DNA from: Syntrophaceae bacterium
GTDB lineage: Bacteria; Desulfobacterota; SM23-61
Length of the DNA stretch: 7,763 nucleotides
Assembly (NCBI GenBank): GCA_003154025.1
Contig: PMCE01000216.1
Coordinates: 20,824-28,586 of the forward strand
Reading direction: 5' to 3'
Position 1 is the first letter of the stretch. The number at the start of each line of letters is the position of its first letter. The translations under genes and the position numbers were made by a program. The notes beneath the pieces were generated by a model. That model saw only the letters and a program-made list of their open reading frames with translations. It ran no database searches and was not told the DNA's origin. Below are positions 1 to 5,969 of this stretch, piece by piece.

Positions 1-626
1 TTGATTCCGATCATCTCCCCCTCGGAATTCAGGAGAGGTCCCCCCGAGTTCCCCGGGTTGATCGAAGCGTCGGTCTGGATCAGGTCTTCGATCATGTTGC
101 CTACCTCCGACCGGATATTCCGACCCAGGGAACTGATGATCCCGGTGGTCAAGGTCAAACCCAGGCCGAAGGGGTTGCCGATGGCCAGAACCTTCTGCCC
201 CACCTGGAGTTTTTGCGAGTCGCCCCTCGGGAGGGGTTTTAGTTTGTCCCCCGGGGCTTCGATTTTGATCACCGCCAGGTCGTTGTCCGGGTCCGTCCCC
301 ACCATCTGGGCCGGCCATTTGCTCCCGTCGGCCAGGGTGACTTCCAGCTTCTGGGCATCCCGGATCACGTGGTTATTGGTCAGGATATGGCCCGCCGTAT
401 CGAGGATCGAACCGGAACCGCTTCCTTCCCGGGGGATGGGATTTAAGAAAAAGTCCCGGGTGATCACCGTGCTGATCACGTTGACCACGCTGGGGCTGAC
501 CTTCTGGTAGATGGTGATGTTGTTTTTTTCATCATCCGTCAAGGCCCAGGATTTCTCCAGCCCCATTCCCAGGAGAAGAAAAAGAGCGCAAGCATAAATT
601 CTTTTTTTACCCATGGTGTGAATCAT
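1..626 (-). CDS. HtrA/DegP-type trypsin-like serine protease, 5' part (3' end beyond window)
   Basis: Periplasmic or envelope serine protease of the HtrA/DegP family, which degrades or refolds damaged exported proteins. The 208 visible residues start with a Sec-type signal peptide: basic Lys-Lys-Arg at 7-9, a hydrophobic core at about 10-23 and a likely cleavage site after Ser-Trp-Ala (26-28). The protease domain follows with a full catalytic triad: His86 in TNNHV, Asp116 in DNDLAV and Ser194 in GNSGGPLL. The oxyanion-side motif IGNPFGLG lies at 149-156. The window edge cuts the gene 14 residues after the serine, so any PDZ domains cannot be seen. The ATG at 626 follows a strong GGAGGAG; a second in-frame ATG at 614 is possible but less well spaced. 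It is transcribed away from the rest of the window. Protease identity is secure; whether it is degP, degQ or degS cannot be decided. Confidence 0.93.
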   Translation of the reverse strand, partial: MIHTMGKKRIYACALFLLLGMGLEKSWALTDDEKNNITIYQKVSPSVVNVISTVITRDFFLNPIPREGSGSGSILDTAGHILTNNHVIRDAQKLEVTLADGSKWPAQMVGTDPDNDLAVIKIEAPGDKLKPLPRGDSQKLQVGQKVLAIGNPFGLGLTLTTGIISSLGRNIRSEVGNMIEDLIQTDASINPGNSGGPLLNSEGEMIGI

Positions 627-650
627 TTTTCTCTCCTCCGGTTTTCTAAT

Positions 651-679
651 ATAATATGGTAGTCGTTTAACCTTTTGAA
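651..679 (-). promoter_or_regulatory. Candidate promoter of the HtrA-type gene
   Basis: Read on the minus strand, TTCAAA (679-674) and TATTAT (656-651) are separated by 17 nt, about 25 nt upstream of the ATG at 626. The -10 matches the sigma-70 consensus at 5 of 6 bases and the -35 at 4 of 6. The -35 lies inside the left terminal repeat of the 664-1146 element, so that element may have supplied or altered this promoter. Called from consensus only. Confidence 0.35.
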
Positions 680-1146
680 AAGGCGTAAAGTTCCCCTCCA
701 TCCTCCGAAGCTGTGAAAAAATCGAGGCAGGGGAAATTGGGGGGGCCGCGCGATGTCCAGGGGAGGGGCAAATTCACCCCGCCAAAAGAGGCGCTGGTTT
801 CTCCGTTGTCCGCCAGCTACTGAACTCAGCCTGTGTTGAAATGGGAATCCTTTTGTCTCTTCCAAGTTATCTCCAGATTGCCGGTGTCGCCCGGCGGAAG
901 TCAATGCAATGCTTTGCGGCCATGCATCTCCCGCCGATTTTGGTCCCGCCGAGGCGGGATGAATTTACCCCTCCCCTGGACAACGGGAGAGGCTTTTCCC
1001 TCCCCCGCTTGAATTTTTTCACAGCTTCCCCCTTCCAAAGGGGGAAAAAGCGGGATCTTCCATCGAATTTCCCCAAAGCTCTCCTCCCTTTGAAAAAGGG
1101 AGGACGGGAGGGATTTCTGGGGAGGCCTTTTCAAAGGGCTAAAGCG
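664..1146. repeat. MITE-like composite inverted-repeat element with several hairpins
   Basis: This intergenic stretch is highly structured. Its ends are imperfect inverted repeats: 664-684 matches the reverse complement of 1125-1146 (CGTTTAACC... versus CGCTTTAGCC..., both ending TTTGAAAAGGC). Inside are two long inverted arms, 707-783 and 953-1028. They share a perfect 16-bp block (707-722 with 1013-1028) and a 29-bp block with only two mismatches (755-783 with 953-981). Perfect hairpins lie at 1026-1046 (9-bp stem, TTCCCCCTT) and 1083-1103 (9-bp stem, CCTCCCTTT), with a short GC-rich one at 944-959. The centre (784-952) shows no convincing gene, and short open frames across the region look like chance. 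The structure suggests a non-autonomous mobile or REP/BIME-type element. No transposase or clear target duplication was found. Confidence 0.6.
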
Positions 1147-1240
1147 TTACCTAATGTTAAATCTACCAAGAATGCCCGGCTATTTCAATGGCTTTTGGTT
1201 CTTGCCCGGGGAAGCCGGCGACAGAAAAATCTGGGACCAA

Positions 1241-1248
1241 AAAAGGAG
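1241..1248 (+). promoter_or_regulatory. Ribosome binding site that sets a GTG start
   Basis: AAAAGGAG sits 8 nt before the GTG at 1257. The in-frame ATG at 1188 has no comparable site and would add 23 residues that look like translated non-coding DNA. This supports the GTG start for the DUF2284 gene. Confidence 0.7.
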
Positions 1249-1256
1249 AGCCGCAA

Positions 1257-1895
1257 GTGGAAAAGAAGAAGAAACCGGCCGGCAGGGTGGCCGGGGAGAA
1301 CCACCCAAAAGAGCTGGAAGAGCTGTGGCAATATGCCCTGGAGATCGGCTCCGACCGGGCCCTGGTGCTGCCGACTCGTGATTTGGTCATCCGCGAGAGT
1401 GTCCGGGCCAAGTGCTACATTCCGGCATGCAAGTTTTACGGCAGCAGCATTATGTGCCCGCCCCACAATCCCCTGACTCCGGAGGTGACCCGGAAGATCG
1501 CGGCCGATTATCAATATGGAATTCTTTTCCAGCTCGATGTGCCGGTGGAGGATTTCGTCGGGGAGGAATGGAGGAAAAGGCACGTCCCCGCGGAGCTTCG
1601 CCACAAGGAGATCGTGGCCAAGCTGGAAGGAAAGGCCTTCTACATGGGGTTCCCCCGGGCCATGGGCTTTGCCGCGGGGGAATGCTCCCTCTGCCTTCCG
1701 GGAAAGACCTGCGCCGTTTTGGAGGGAGCGGCCTGTGCCCACCCGCTTCGGGCGCGCCCGGCCATGGAAGCCTGCGGCTTCGATGTCTTTGCCATCGCCA
1801 AGAAAGCGGGCTGGAACCTGGTCCCGGTGGGGCATTCCTCCACTCCCCAGCAGGTGAGCTGTGCCAGCCTCATCGGGCTGGTCCTGGTGGATTAA
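1257..1895 (+). CDS. DUF2284 cysteine-rich, predicted metal-binding protein
   Basis: A 212-residue protein that I recognise as DUF2284 (predicted metal-binding, COG5423-like). Its biochemical function is not established. The cysteine pattern supports the assignment: Cys53-x4-Cys58-x8-Cys67 followed by Pro-Pro-His (CPPH), then Cys143-x2-Cys146-x5-Cys152-x7-Cys160 followed by Ala-His-Pro, plus Cys173 and Cys202. The second group is ferredoxin-like, so Fe-S or zinc binding is plausible. The N-terminus is lysine-rich and the body has no signal peptide or membrane segment, so it is probably cytoplasmic. The GTG start at 1257 is chosen because of its ribosome binding site; an ATG at 1188 lies in frame upstream. 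It follows the repeat element directly, no promoter is obvious, and it ends 17 nt from the convergent thiW gene. It is probably a single-gene unit. Confidence 0.85.
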   Translation: MEKKKKPAGRVAGENHPKELEELWQYALEIGSDRALVLPTRDLVIRESVRAKCYIPACKFYGSSIMCPPHNPLTPEVTRKIAADYQYGILFQLDVPVEDFVGEEWRKRHVPAELRHKEIVAKLEGKAFYMGFPRAMGFAAGECSLCLPGKTCAVLEGAACAHPLRARPAMEACGFDVFAIAKKAGWNLVPVGHSSTPQQVSCASLIGLVLVD

Positions 1896-1912
1896 GAAAA
1901 GACTCGATCATT

Positions 1913-2419
1913 TCAGGGTGAAGGGGGAGAAGAGGGAGGCATCACCTTCGTCTTCCTCAGAGTCTTGAGGAGCAGGTAGCCTAGCACCGTTCCCGGCACG
2001 CTCGACACCATGAAGGCGGAGAAGAAAAGGGAAAAGGCGAACTCTTTTCCCATGATAGGGCCGAGGATGAGGACCGTCAGGGGAACGCCGATGAAACCGG
2101 TCCCGATGGGTTCCGTCAGCCCGGCCCAGTCCCTGCGGACCCACCGATAGACCAGTCCCACCACCACTGCTCCGGGAATCCCCCCGGGGAACGCAAAGGG
2201 CGTGCCCGTCCCGATGGCATTCCGGACGATGGCCGCGATCAGCGCGGCGCAGGCCCCGTACCAGGGCCCTACGAGAACCCCCGCAATGATATTCACCATA
2301 TGCTGAAAAGGGAAGGCCTTGATGGGGCCCACGGGAAAATGAACCCCCGAAAGAAGGACGGCCAAAGCTGCGAAGAGCCCGGTCAAGACGATGTTGCGAA
2401 TCTTCCCCGCAGGGTCCAT
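1913..2419 (-). CDS. thiW: ThiW, ECF transporter S-component (thiamine precursor)
   Basis: Membrane substrate-binding subunit of an energy-coupling-factor transporter. ThiW is predicted in the literature to import the thiazole precursor of thiamine; it works with the shared EcfA/A'/T module, which is not in this window. The 168 residues contain the family signatures: FPVGPIKAFPFQHM-N (28-43), VGPWYG (50-55), RNAIGTGTPFAFPGGIPGA and LTEPIGTGFIG. About five hydrophobic segments are visible, with a short polar Pro/Ser-rich C-terminus. The ATG at 2419 is preferred because AAGGAG (2435-2430) lies 10 nt upstream. The longer in-frame start at 2470 would begin inside a dispersed repeat. No thiamine kinase, ThiE or TPP-riboswitch motif is next to it, unlike many thiW loci. 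It is convergent with the DUF2284 gene. Confidence 0.9.
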   Translation of the reverse strand: MDPAGKIRNIVLTGLFAALAVLLSGVHFPVGPIKAFPFQHMVNIIAGVLVGPWYGACAALIAAIVRNAIGTGTPFAFPGGIPGAVVVGLVYRWVRRDWAGLTEPIGTGFIGVPLTVLILGPIMGKEFAFSLFFSAFMVSSVPGTVLGYLLLKTLRKTKVMPPSSPPSP

Positions 2420-2465
2420 GGATCTTTCACTCCTTAGCAGTTTGCGGGAAAACTCAATTCTGCCG

Positions 2466-2541
2466 GTCACTGCCAGGAGCGGAGCGGCGAAGAAATCCCA
2501 TGCAGAATCGAGATTGCCGCGCCCTTCGGGCTCGCAATGAC
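2466..2541. repeat. 76-bp palindromic REP/MITE-like repeat
   Basis: The ends are inverted: GTCACTGCCAG (2466-2476) and the reverse complement of 2531-2541 (GTCATTGCGAG) match at 9 of 11 bases. Inside are a GCCC/GGGC hairpin (2521-2531) and a GGAGCGGCGAAG block. Read on the minus strand, this is the familiar dispersed repeat type that begins GTCATTGCGAG and ends near GCTCCT...GTGAC, seen in many bacterial genomes. It fills much of the 199-bp gap between the thiF-like gene and thiW, which argues against those two forming one simple operon. Confidence 0.65.
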
Positions 2542-2618
2542 GGTAACGATATTTATTTCGTTTGCCTAAGGGTAATACGGAAAGAGGAAATCCGCCAAGG
2601 CTTTTGTGAAGATCAGGA

Positions 2619-3428
2619 TTAAGCCGTTCCGGGCTGACAGGTAAGCGGATAATCTATCAGTTCTTTGACCGAGGGCTGGTCTCCGCAGAGAGGACAACCG
2701 GGATTGCGCTCGAGGTTCACAACCTCGAAGGACAGGCTCAGGGCGTTGAACAGAAGAAGTCGCCCGGCCATGGATTTCCCGATTCCCAGGATTTCCTTGA
2801 GCGCCTCGCTGGCCTGGAGGGTCCCGATTACACCCGCCACCGCTCCCAGGATTCCCGCCTCCTGGCAGCTGGGAACGGTTCCCGGGGGGGGAGGTTGAGG
2901 GAAGAGGCAGCGGTAGCAAGGCCCTCCCGCGTGGGGTTTGAAGGTGCTGAGCTGGCCGTCGAACCTCAGGATGGCCCCGGAGATCAGGGTTTTCTTCTCA
3001 AAAAAGCAGGAATCGTTGATCAAAAAACGGGTGGGGAAGTTGTCGCTGCCGTCGAGGACCAGATCATAATCGCGGATCATTTCCCGGACGTTGGCGGAAG
3101 TTACGCGATCGGAATAAATCTTTACCTTCACTTCCGGGTTCAGGGATTCCAACGTCTTCTTGCCTGATTCAACCTTCAGGAGACCTACATCGGGGGTCCG
3201 GTGGAGGATCTGCCGCTGGAGGTTATGAAGCTCCACCCGGTCGCAATCCGCCAGCCCGATGGTCCCAACCCCGGCCGCCGCCAGGTAGATGGCCGCGGGC
3301 GAACCAAGACCGCCGGCCCCCATGAGGAATACTTTGGCCTCGGCCAACTTTTTCTGGTTCTTCCCCCCGAATCCCGGCAGGATCATCTGCCGGGAATAAC
3401 GATGAATTTGTGCCTCGGTAAATTTCAT
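2619..3428 (-). CDS. ThiF/MoeB/HesA-family adenylyltransferase (E1-like)
   Basis: Cytoplasmic E1-like enzyme that uses ATP to adenylate the C-terminal glycine of a small ubiquitin-like sulfur carrier (ThiS, MoaD or a relative) before sulfur is loaded. The 269 residues show the Rossmann ATP-binding loop GAGGLGSP (37-44), Asp61/Asp63 followed by ELHNLQRQ (66-73), and DGSDNFPTR (126-134). Four zinc cysteines occur as C171YRC174 and C245PLC248. Cys188 in PSCQEAGILG matches the position of the reactive cysteine of ThiF and MoeB. The length is close to E. coli MoeB/ThiF, with no rhodanese domain attached. The ATG at 3428 is 6 nt after the stop of the tusA-like gene, so the two are probably co-translated. 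No carrier protein gene is in the window, so ThiF, MoeB or HcyF-like (homocysteine) function cannot be separated. Confidence 0.92.
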   Translation of the reverse strand: MKFTEAQIHRYSRQMILPGFGGKNQKKLAEAKVFLMGAGGLGSPAAIYLAAAGVGTIGLADCDRVELHNLQRQILHRTPDVGLLKVESGKKTLESLNPEVKVKIYSDRVTSANVREMIRDYDLVLDGSDNFPTRFLINDSCFFEKKTLISGAILRFDGQLSTFKPHAGGPCYRCLFPQPPPPGTVPSCQEAGILGAVAGVIGTLQASEALKEILGIGKSMAGRLLLFNALSLSFEVVNLERNPGCPLCGDQPSVKELIDYPLTCQPGTA

Positions 3429-3434
3429 CTCTCG

Positions 3435-3734
3435 CTATTCCACCTCTTTATTCCGGATCAGGATGGCCCAATCGGTTTCGTTGACGGGGCTCACTTCGAG
3501 AATCTCATAGCCCTCGTTCTTCAGGCTCCGGGGCACATCGCAAACCGCCGGGGGATAGTCCACGATGACCCGCAATACTTCATCGGGGTTCATATCCTCC
3601 AGGGCCAGCATGGATTCGATGAACGTGTAGGGGCAGATCTTCCCCTTCAGGTTCAGTTCCTGGTGGGGCGGGGTGGGCCGTGCCTCTCCCTTCTTGGAGA
3701 TCCCCCGTTCGATCCCGACCGATCCTTCCTCCAT
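3435..3734 (-). CDS. tusA: TusA/SirA-family sulfur-carrier protein
   Basis: Small cytoplasmic sulfur-relay protein that carries persulfide sulfur on a conserved cysteine and hands it to downstream acceptors. The 99 residues have an unusual charged, Gly/Pro-rich N-terminal stretch of about 25 residues. The TusA fold follows: LNLKGKICPYTF (27-38) with the catalytic Cys34-Pro35, then a helix (IESMLALEDM) and VLRVIVDYPPAVCDVPRSLKNEGYEI. Cys65 is an extra cysteine. The ATG at 3734 has an AAGGAGG 6 nt upstream; the open frame continues upstream to 4130, but that part runs antisense to the regulator gene and is not credible. It is the first gene of a unit with the thiF-like gene and starts from the divergent control region at 3774-3809. 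Family assignment is strong; the true acceptor is unknown. Confidence 0.88.
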   Translation of the reverse strand: MEEGSVGIERGISKKGEARPTPPHQELNLKGKICPYTFIESMLALEDMNPDEVLRVIVDYPPAVCDVPRSLKNEGYEILEVSPVNETDWAILIRNKEVE

Positions 3735-3773
3735 ACCGTCCTCCTTCGTTTGATTGGCCGCTGAAAAAACTTC

Positions 3774-3803
3774 TTGACTGAATGTACCACAACGTGGTAT
3801 ATA
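3774..3803 (+). promoter_or_regulatory. Candidate promoter of the XRE/two-CW-hydE unit
   Basis: TTGACT (3774-3779) and TATATA (3798-3803) are separated by 18 nt on the plus strand, 44 nt before the TTG start at 3847. The -35 matches consensus at 5 of 6 bases and the -10 at 4 of 6. It lies face to face with the minus-strand tusA promoter over the same 36 bp. Confidence 0.5.
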
Positions 3804-3809
3804 CGTCAA
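3781..3809 (-). promoter_or_regulatory. Promoter of the tusA-thiF unit
   Basis: On the minus strand, TTGACG (3809-3804) and TACATT (3786-3781) are separated by exactly 17 nt, with a predicted transcription start about 40 nt before the ATG at 3734. The spacer contains the TACCAC/GTGGTA palindrome, so a bound repressor would block the polymerase. Confidence 0.55.
3785..3799. promoter_or_regulatory. Palindromic operator shared by two divergent promoters
   Basis: TACCAC-AAC-GTGGTA is a perfect inverted repeat with 6-bp arms and a 3-nt spacer. It is nested in a larger symmetry, TTGAC (3774-3778) with GTCAA (3805-3809), whose centre is within half a base of the operator centre. It overlaps both predicted -10 elements. 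The neighbouring XRE-type protein is the obvious candidate to bind it; this is inference. Confidence 0.6.
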
Positions 3810-3836
3810 TATGGTTTTTTGCTGATTCCCCGGTAG

Positions 3837-3843
3837 AGGAGAG
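3837..3843 (+). promoter_or_regulatory. Ribosome binding site that sets a TTG start
   Basis: AGGAGAG lies just before the TTG at 3847 (GGAG at 3838-3841, 5 nt before the start). No ATG or GTG is suitably placed at the beginning of the helix-turn-helix reading frame, so this site decides the TTG start. Confidence 0.6.
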
Positions 3844-3846
3844 TCC

Positions 3847-4296
3847 TTGGACTCCAAAGAGTTCAGTTCCCTGCGCCAAAAACTCCAGAAGACCCAGAGG
3901 CAGATGGCCCAGCTCCTGGGAACCTCCCTCAAGGCCGTGCAGAGCTTTGAACAGGGATGGCGCAAGGTTCCGGTGCACATCGAACGGCAGGCGCTCTTCT
4001 TAATATCCAACCGGCGGGGGGGTACCCGGAAATCCCGTCCCTGCTGGGATATTCGGGGCTGTTCTCCGGAAAATCGCGAGGCGTGCCCGGCGTGGGAATT
4101 CAACCTGGGGCACCTGTGCTGGTTCGTCAATGGGACGATCTGCCGGGGAAAAACCCAGGGGGGTTGGCCCCAGAAGATGAAAGTGTGTCGCAGTTGTGAA
4201 GTCTTTGATCAGGCCATAAACCCGGGAAGCTGGGAGGAGCAAGGACGGCTCAAGGTCCGACGGGAAGGGAAAGAAGGAAAAGGCAAAAATGGATGA
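3847..4296 (+). CDS. XRE-type helix-turn-helix regulator with two-CW cysteine domain
   Basis: A 149-residue probable DNA-binding sensor. Residues 9-55 (LRQKLQKTQRQMAQLLGTSL, then AVQSFEQG) read as an XRE/Cro-like helix-turn-helix. Residues 64-120 form a cysteine domain: Cys66-Trp67, Cys72, Cys80, Cys91-Trp92, Cys99, Cys114 and Cys117. The paired Cys-Trp units match the 'two-CW' domain type found in Desulfobacterota regulators, and seven cysteines suggest metal or Fe-S binding. The tail is Lys/Arg/Gly-rich. The start is a TTG with a good ribosome binding site. The stop overlaps the start of the hydE-like gene by 8 nt, so the two are translationally coupled. It lies next to a palindromic operator between divergent promoters, which suggests it represses itself and tusA-thiF. 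Ligand and DNA target are inferred. Confidence 0.82.
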   Translation: MDSKEFSSLRQKLQKTQRQMAQLLGTSLKAVQSFEQGWRKVPVHIERQALFLISNRRGGTRKSRPCWDIRGCSPENREACPAWEFNLGHLCWFVNGTICRGKTQGGWPQKMKVCRSCEVFDQAINPGSWEEQGRLKVRREGKEGKGKNG

Positions 4297-5425
4297 ATCG
4301 ATCCAACGGGTAAAGCAGGACGCCGGAAGGATCTTTTCCAGGGAAGAGCTGGTGGCTTTACTGGACGAGCAGGACCCGAATCAGGTTTCCCGCCTGTACC
4401 GGGAGGCAGACTTGACCCGTAGGGAATTCATGGGAGACGAGGTCCATATTCGGGGAATCGTCGAATTCTCCAATTACTGCCGGAAGGATTGCCTGTATTG
4501 CGGCCTGCGGAAGAGCAATGACCGGCTCTTTCGCTACCGGATGAGCCCGGAAGCTATCTTCCAAGCCGCCGGGGAAGCCAAGCGGCTGGATTTCAAAACA
4601 ATCGTTCTCCAGTCAGGCGAGGACTTATTTTATTCCGCGGAGGATCTTTGCGCCCTCGTGCGACGGATCAAGCAGGAATTAAGCCTGGCCGTTACCCTCT
4701 GCGTCGGAGAAAGAACCTTCGCGGAATATCGGATGTTCAAAGAGGCCGGAGCCGATCGCTATCTCCTCAAATTCGAAACCTCCGACCGGGCCCTCTTCAG
4801 AAGATTAAAGCCCGATTCTTCCTACGAGGAAAGATTCCGGTGCCTGGAATGGCTGAGAGAATTGGGTTATCAGGTCGGATCGGGGAACATGGTCGGGTTG
4901 CCCGGACAGACCACCGAGATTCTGGCCGAAGACATCTTATTATTCAACGAACTGAACCTGGATATGATCGGGATCGGCCCTTTCATCCCCGACCCAAATA
5001 CTCCCCTGGCGGGGGCTTCTACGGGAGATTTGTCGAGAACGCTCAAGGCCGTTGCCTTGACTAGGATCGTAACCCGCAATACCCACCTTCCGGCGACAAC
5101 CGCGGTGGGAACGATCGATCCCGCGGGCCGGCAAAAGGCCTTGCAATGCGGGGCCAATGTGATCATGCCCAATGCAACCCCGAAGGAATTCCGAAGACAC
5201 TACCAAATTTACCCGAATAAAATCTGCGTAGACGAGAGCCCCTCCAACTGCCGTTTTTGCATCGAGGGAATGGTTAAATCTTTGGGCCGAAGAATTGGTT
5301 CTGGTTTTGGGGATACCCTGAAGAATACTTCCCATGCTTTTTTTCATAACCAAGAAGGACAAGGTTGCGCGGGAGGACTTTCACCAGGCAAAATGGCGAT
5401 GGAGAAAACATCGTTCGTATACTAA
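4289..5425 (+). CDS. hydE: HydE-like radical SAM enzyme ([FeFe]-hydrogenase maturase family)
   Basis: Radical S-adenosylmethionine enzyme. True HydE acts on an Fe-cysteine intermediate while the di-iron part of the [FeFe]-hydrogenase H-cluster is made. The radical SAM cluster motif is Cys64-x3-Cys68-x2-Cys71 (CRKDCLYC) after the typical IRGIVEFSNY. A second set, Cys313-x7-Cys321-x2-Cys324, has the spacing of the auxiliary cluster cysteines of Thermotoga HydE. YLLKFET, GNMVGLPGQT, GPFIPDPNTPL and TAVGTIDP are further family blocks. The protein has 378 residues, about 30 more than usual; the extra tail after about residue 350 follows a run of seven T and looks unlike the family. HydF and HydG are not in the window. 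The start overlaps the regulator stop, and iscU follows after 56 nt. PylB and BioB are related alternatives but fit less well. Confidence 0.85.
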   Translation: MDESIQRVKQDAGRIFSREELVALLDEQDPNQVSRLYREADLTRREFMGDEVHIRGIVEFSNYCRKDCLYCGLRKSNDRLFRYRMSPEAIFQAAGEAKRLDFKTIVLQSGEDLFYSAEDLCALVRRIKQELSLAVTLCVGERTFAEYRMFKEAGADRYLLKFETSDRALFRRLKPDSSYEERFRCLEWLRELGYQVGSGNMVGLPGQTTEILAEDILLFNELNLDMIGIGPFIPDPNTPLAGASTGDLSRTLKAVALTRIVTRNTHLPATTAVGTIDPAGRQKALQCGANVIMPNATPKEFRRHYQIYPNKICVDESPSNCRFCIEGMVKSLGRRIGSGFGDTLKNTSHAFFHNQEGQGCAGGLSPGKMAMEKTSFVY

Positions 5426-5481
5426 GAGCAAGAGGGATTCCGACCCGGGGGCACTGACCTTCAGGATAAAGAGGTAAGAGA

Positions 5482-5910
5482 ATGTACAACGAAATGGTCA
5501 TTGAACATTTCAAGAACCCCCGCAACGTTGGAACCATTGAAAATGCGGATGGGATGGGCGAGGTTGGAAACCCGGTCTGCGGAGATATGATGACTTTTTA
5601 TATCCGGGTGAAAGATAACCGGATTGAGGACATAAAGTTTGAGACTTTCGGCTGCGGGGCTGCCATCGCGGTTTCAAGCATGGTAAGCGAGATGGCTAAA
5701 GGGAAGACCTTGGAAGAGGCTTCGCGGATTACCAATAGAATGGTGGCTGAGGCGCTGAAGGGTTTGCCGGAGCAAAAGTTGCATTGCTCCAATCTGGGGG
5801 CAGATGCATTGAGGAAGGCTATCGAGGATTATCAGGAGAAAGACAAAGGGTTGGCCGACAAGTTCGCCGTTCAACGCTCATTTGCCGATACGGGTCATTT
5901 GAAACTCTAG
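5482..5910 (+). CDS. iscU: IscU/NifU N-domain-type Fe-S cluster assembly scaffold
   Basis: Cytoplasmic scaffold on which [2Fe-2S] and [4Fe-4S] clusters are built from cysteine-desulfurase sulfur before transfer to target proteins. The 142 residues open with YNEMVIEHFKNPRNVG and carry the three cluster cysteines Cys33, Cys58 and Cys102 (GNPVCGDMM, FGCGAAIAVSS, LHCSNLGADA) and Asp35, which tunes cluster release. The segment before Cys102 is LPEQK rather than the LPPVK that HscA recognises in proteobacterial IscU, so it may work without the HscA/HscB chaperones. The ATG at 5482 follows a GAGG-type site. It lies 56 nt after the hydE-like gene on the same strand, with no clear terminator between, so supply of clusters to that enzyme is a likely role. 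No cysteine desulfurase is in the window. No NifU C-terminal domain is fused. Confidence 0.92.
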   Translation: MYNEMVIEHFKNPRNVGTIENADGMGEVGNPVCGDMMTFYIRVKDNRIEDIKFETFGCGAAIAVSSMVSEMAKGKTLEEASRITNRMVAEALKGLPEQKLHCSNLGADALRKAIEDYQEKDKGLADKFAVQRSFADTGHLKL

Positions 5911-5951
5911 CCATAAAGCACGGGATGCCCGGGTATTTTGGATTTGGCGTT

Positions 5952-5969
5952 GCCGGCTGGCCGGTTTTT
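5952..5969 (+). terminator. Weak candidate terminator after iscU
   Basis: CCGG-CTGG-CCGG (5953-5964) is followed by TTTTT (5965-5969), 40 nt after the iscU stop. The stem is only 4 bp with a possible G-U pair, so this is a weak call. No sigma-70 promoter for the riboswitch transcript could be assigned with confidence in 5970-6101, an AT-rich stretch without genes. Confidence 0.3.

Noticed and set aside
841..1476. 211-codon plus-strand frame
   Set aside because: Runs through the repeat hairpins and then out of frame through the DUF2284 gene; no motif and no ribosome binding site.
1185..1835. 216-codon minus-strand frame
   Set aside because: Antisense to the DUF2284 gene, whose cysteine pattern proves the plus frame is coding.
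1896..1912. Bidirectional terminator between the convergent DUF2284 and thiW genes
   Set aside because: Only 17 nt long with no stem or T-run.
2420..2618. TPP riboswitch upstream of thiW
   Set aside because: No CTGAGA core or matching helices on the minus strand; the space is taken by a palindromic repeat.
3201..3764. 187-codon plus-strand frame
   Set aside because: Antisense to tusA and the thiF-like gene, both clear family members.
3735..4130. Upstream extension of the tusA-like frame
   Set aside because: It would cross the divergent promoters and run antisense to the regulator gene. The ATG at 3734 has a strong ribosome binding site and gives a normal TusA fold.
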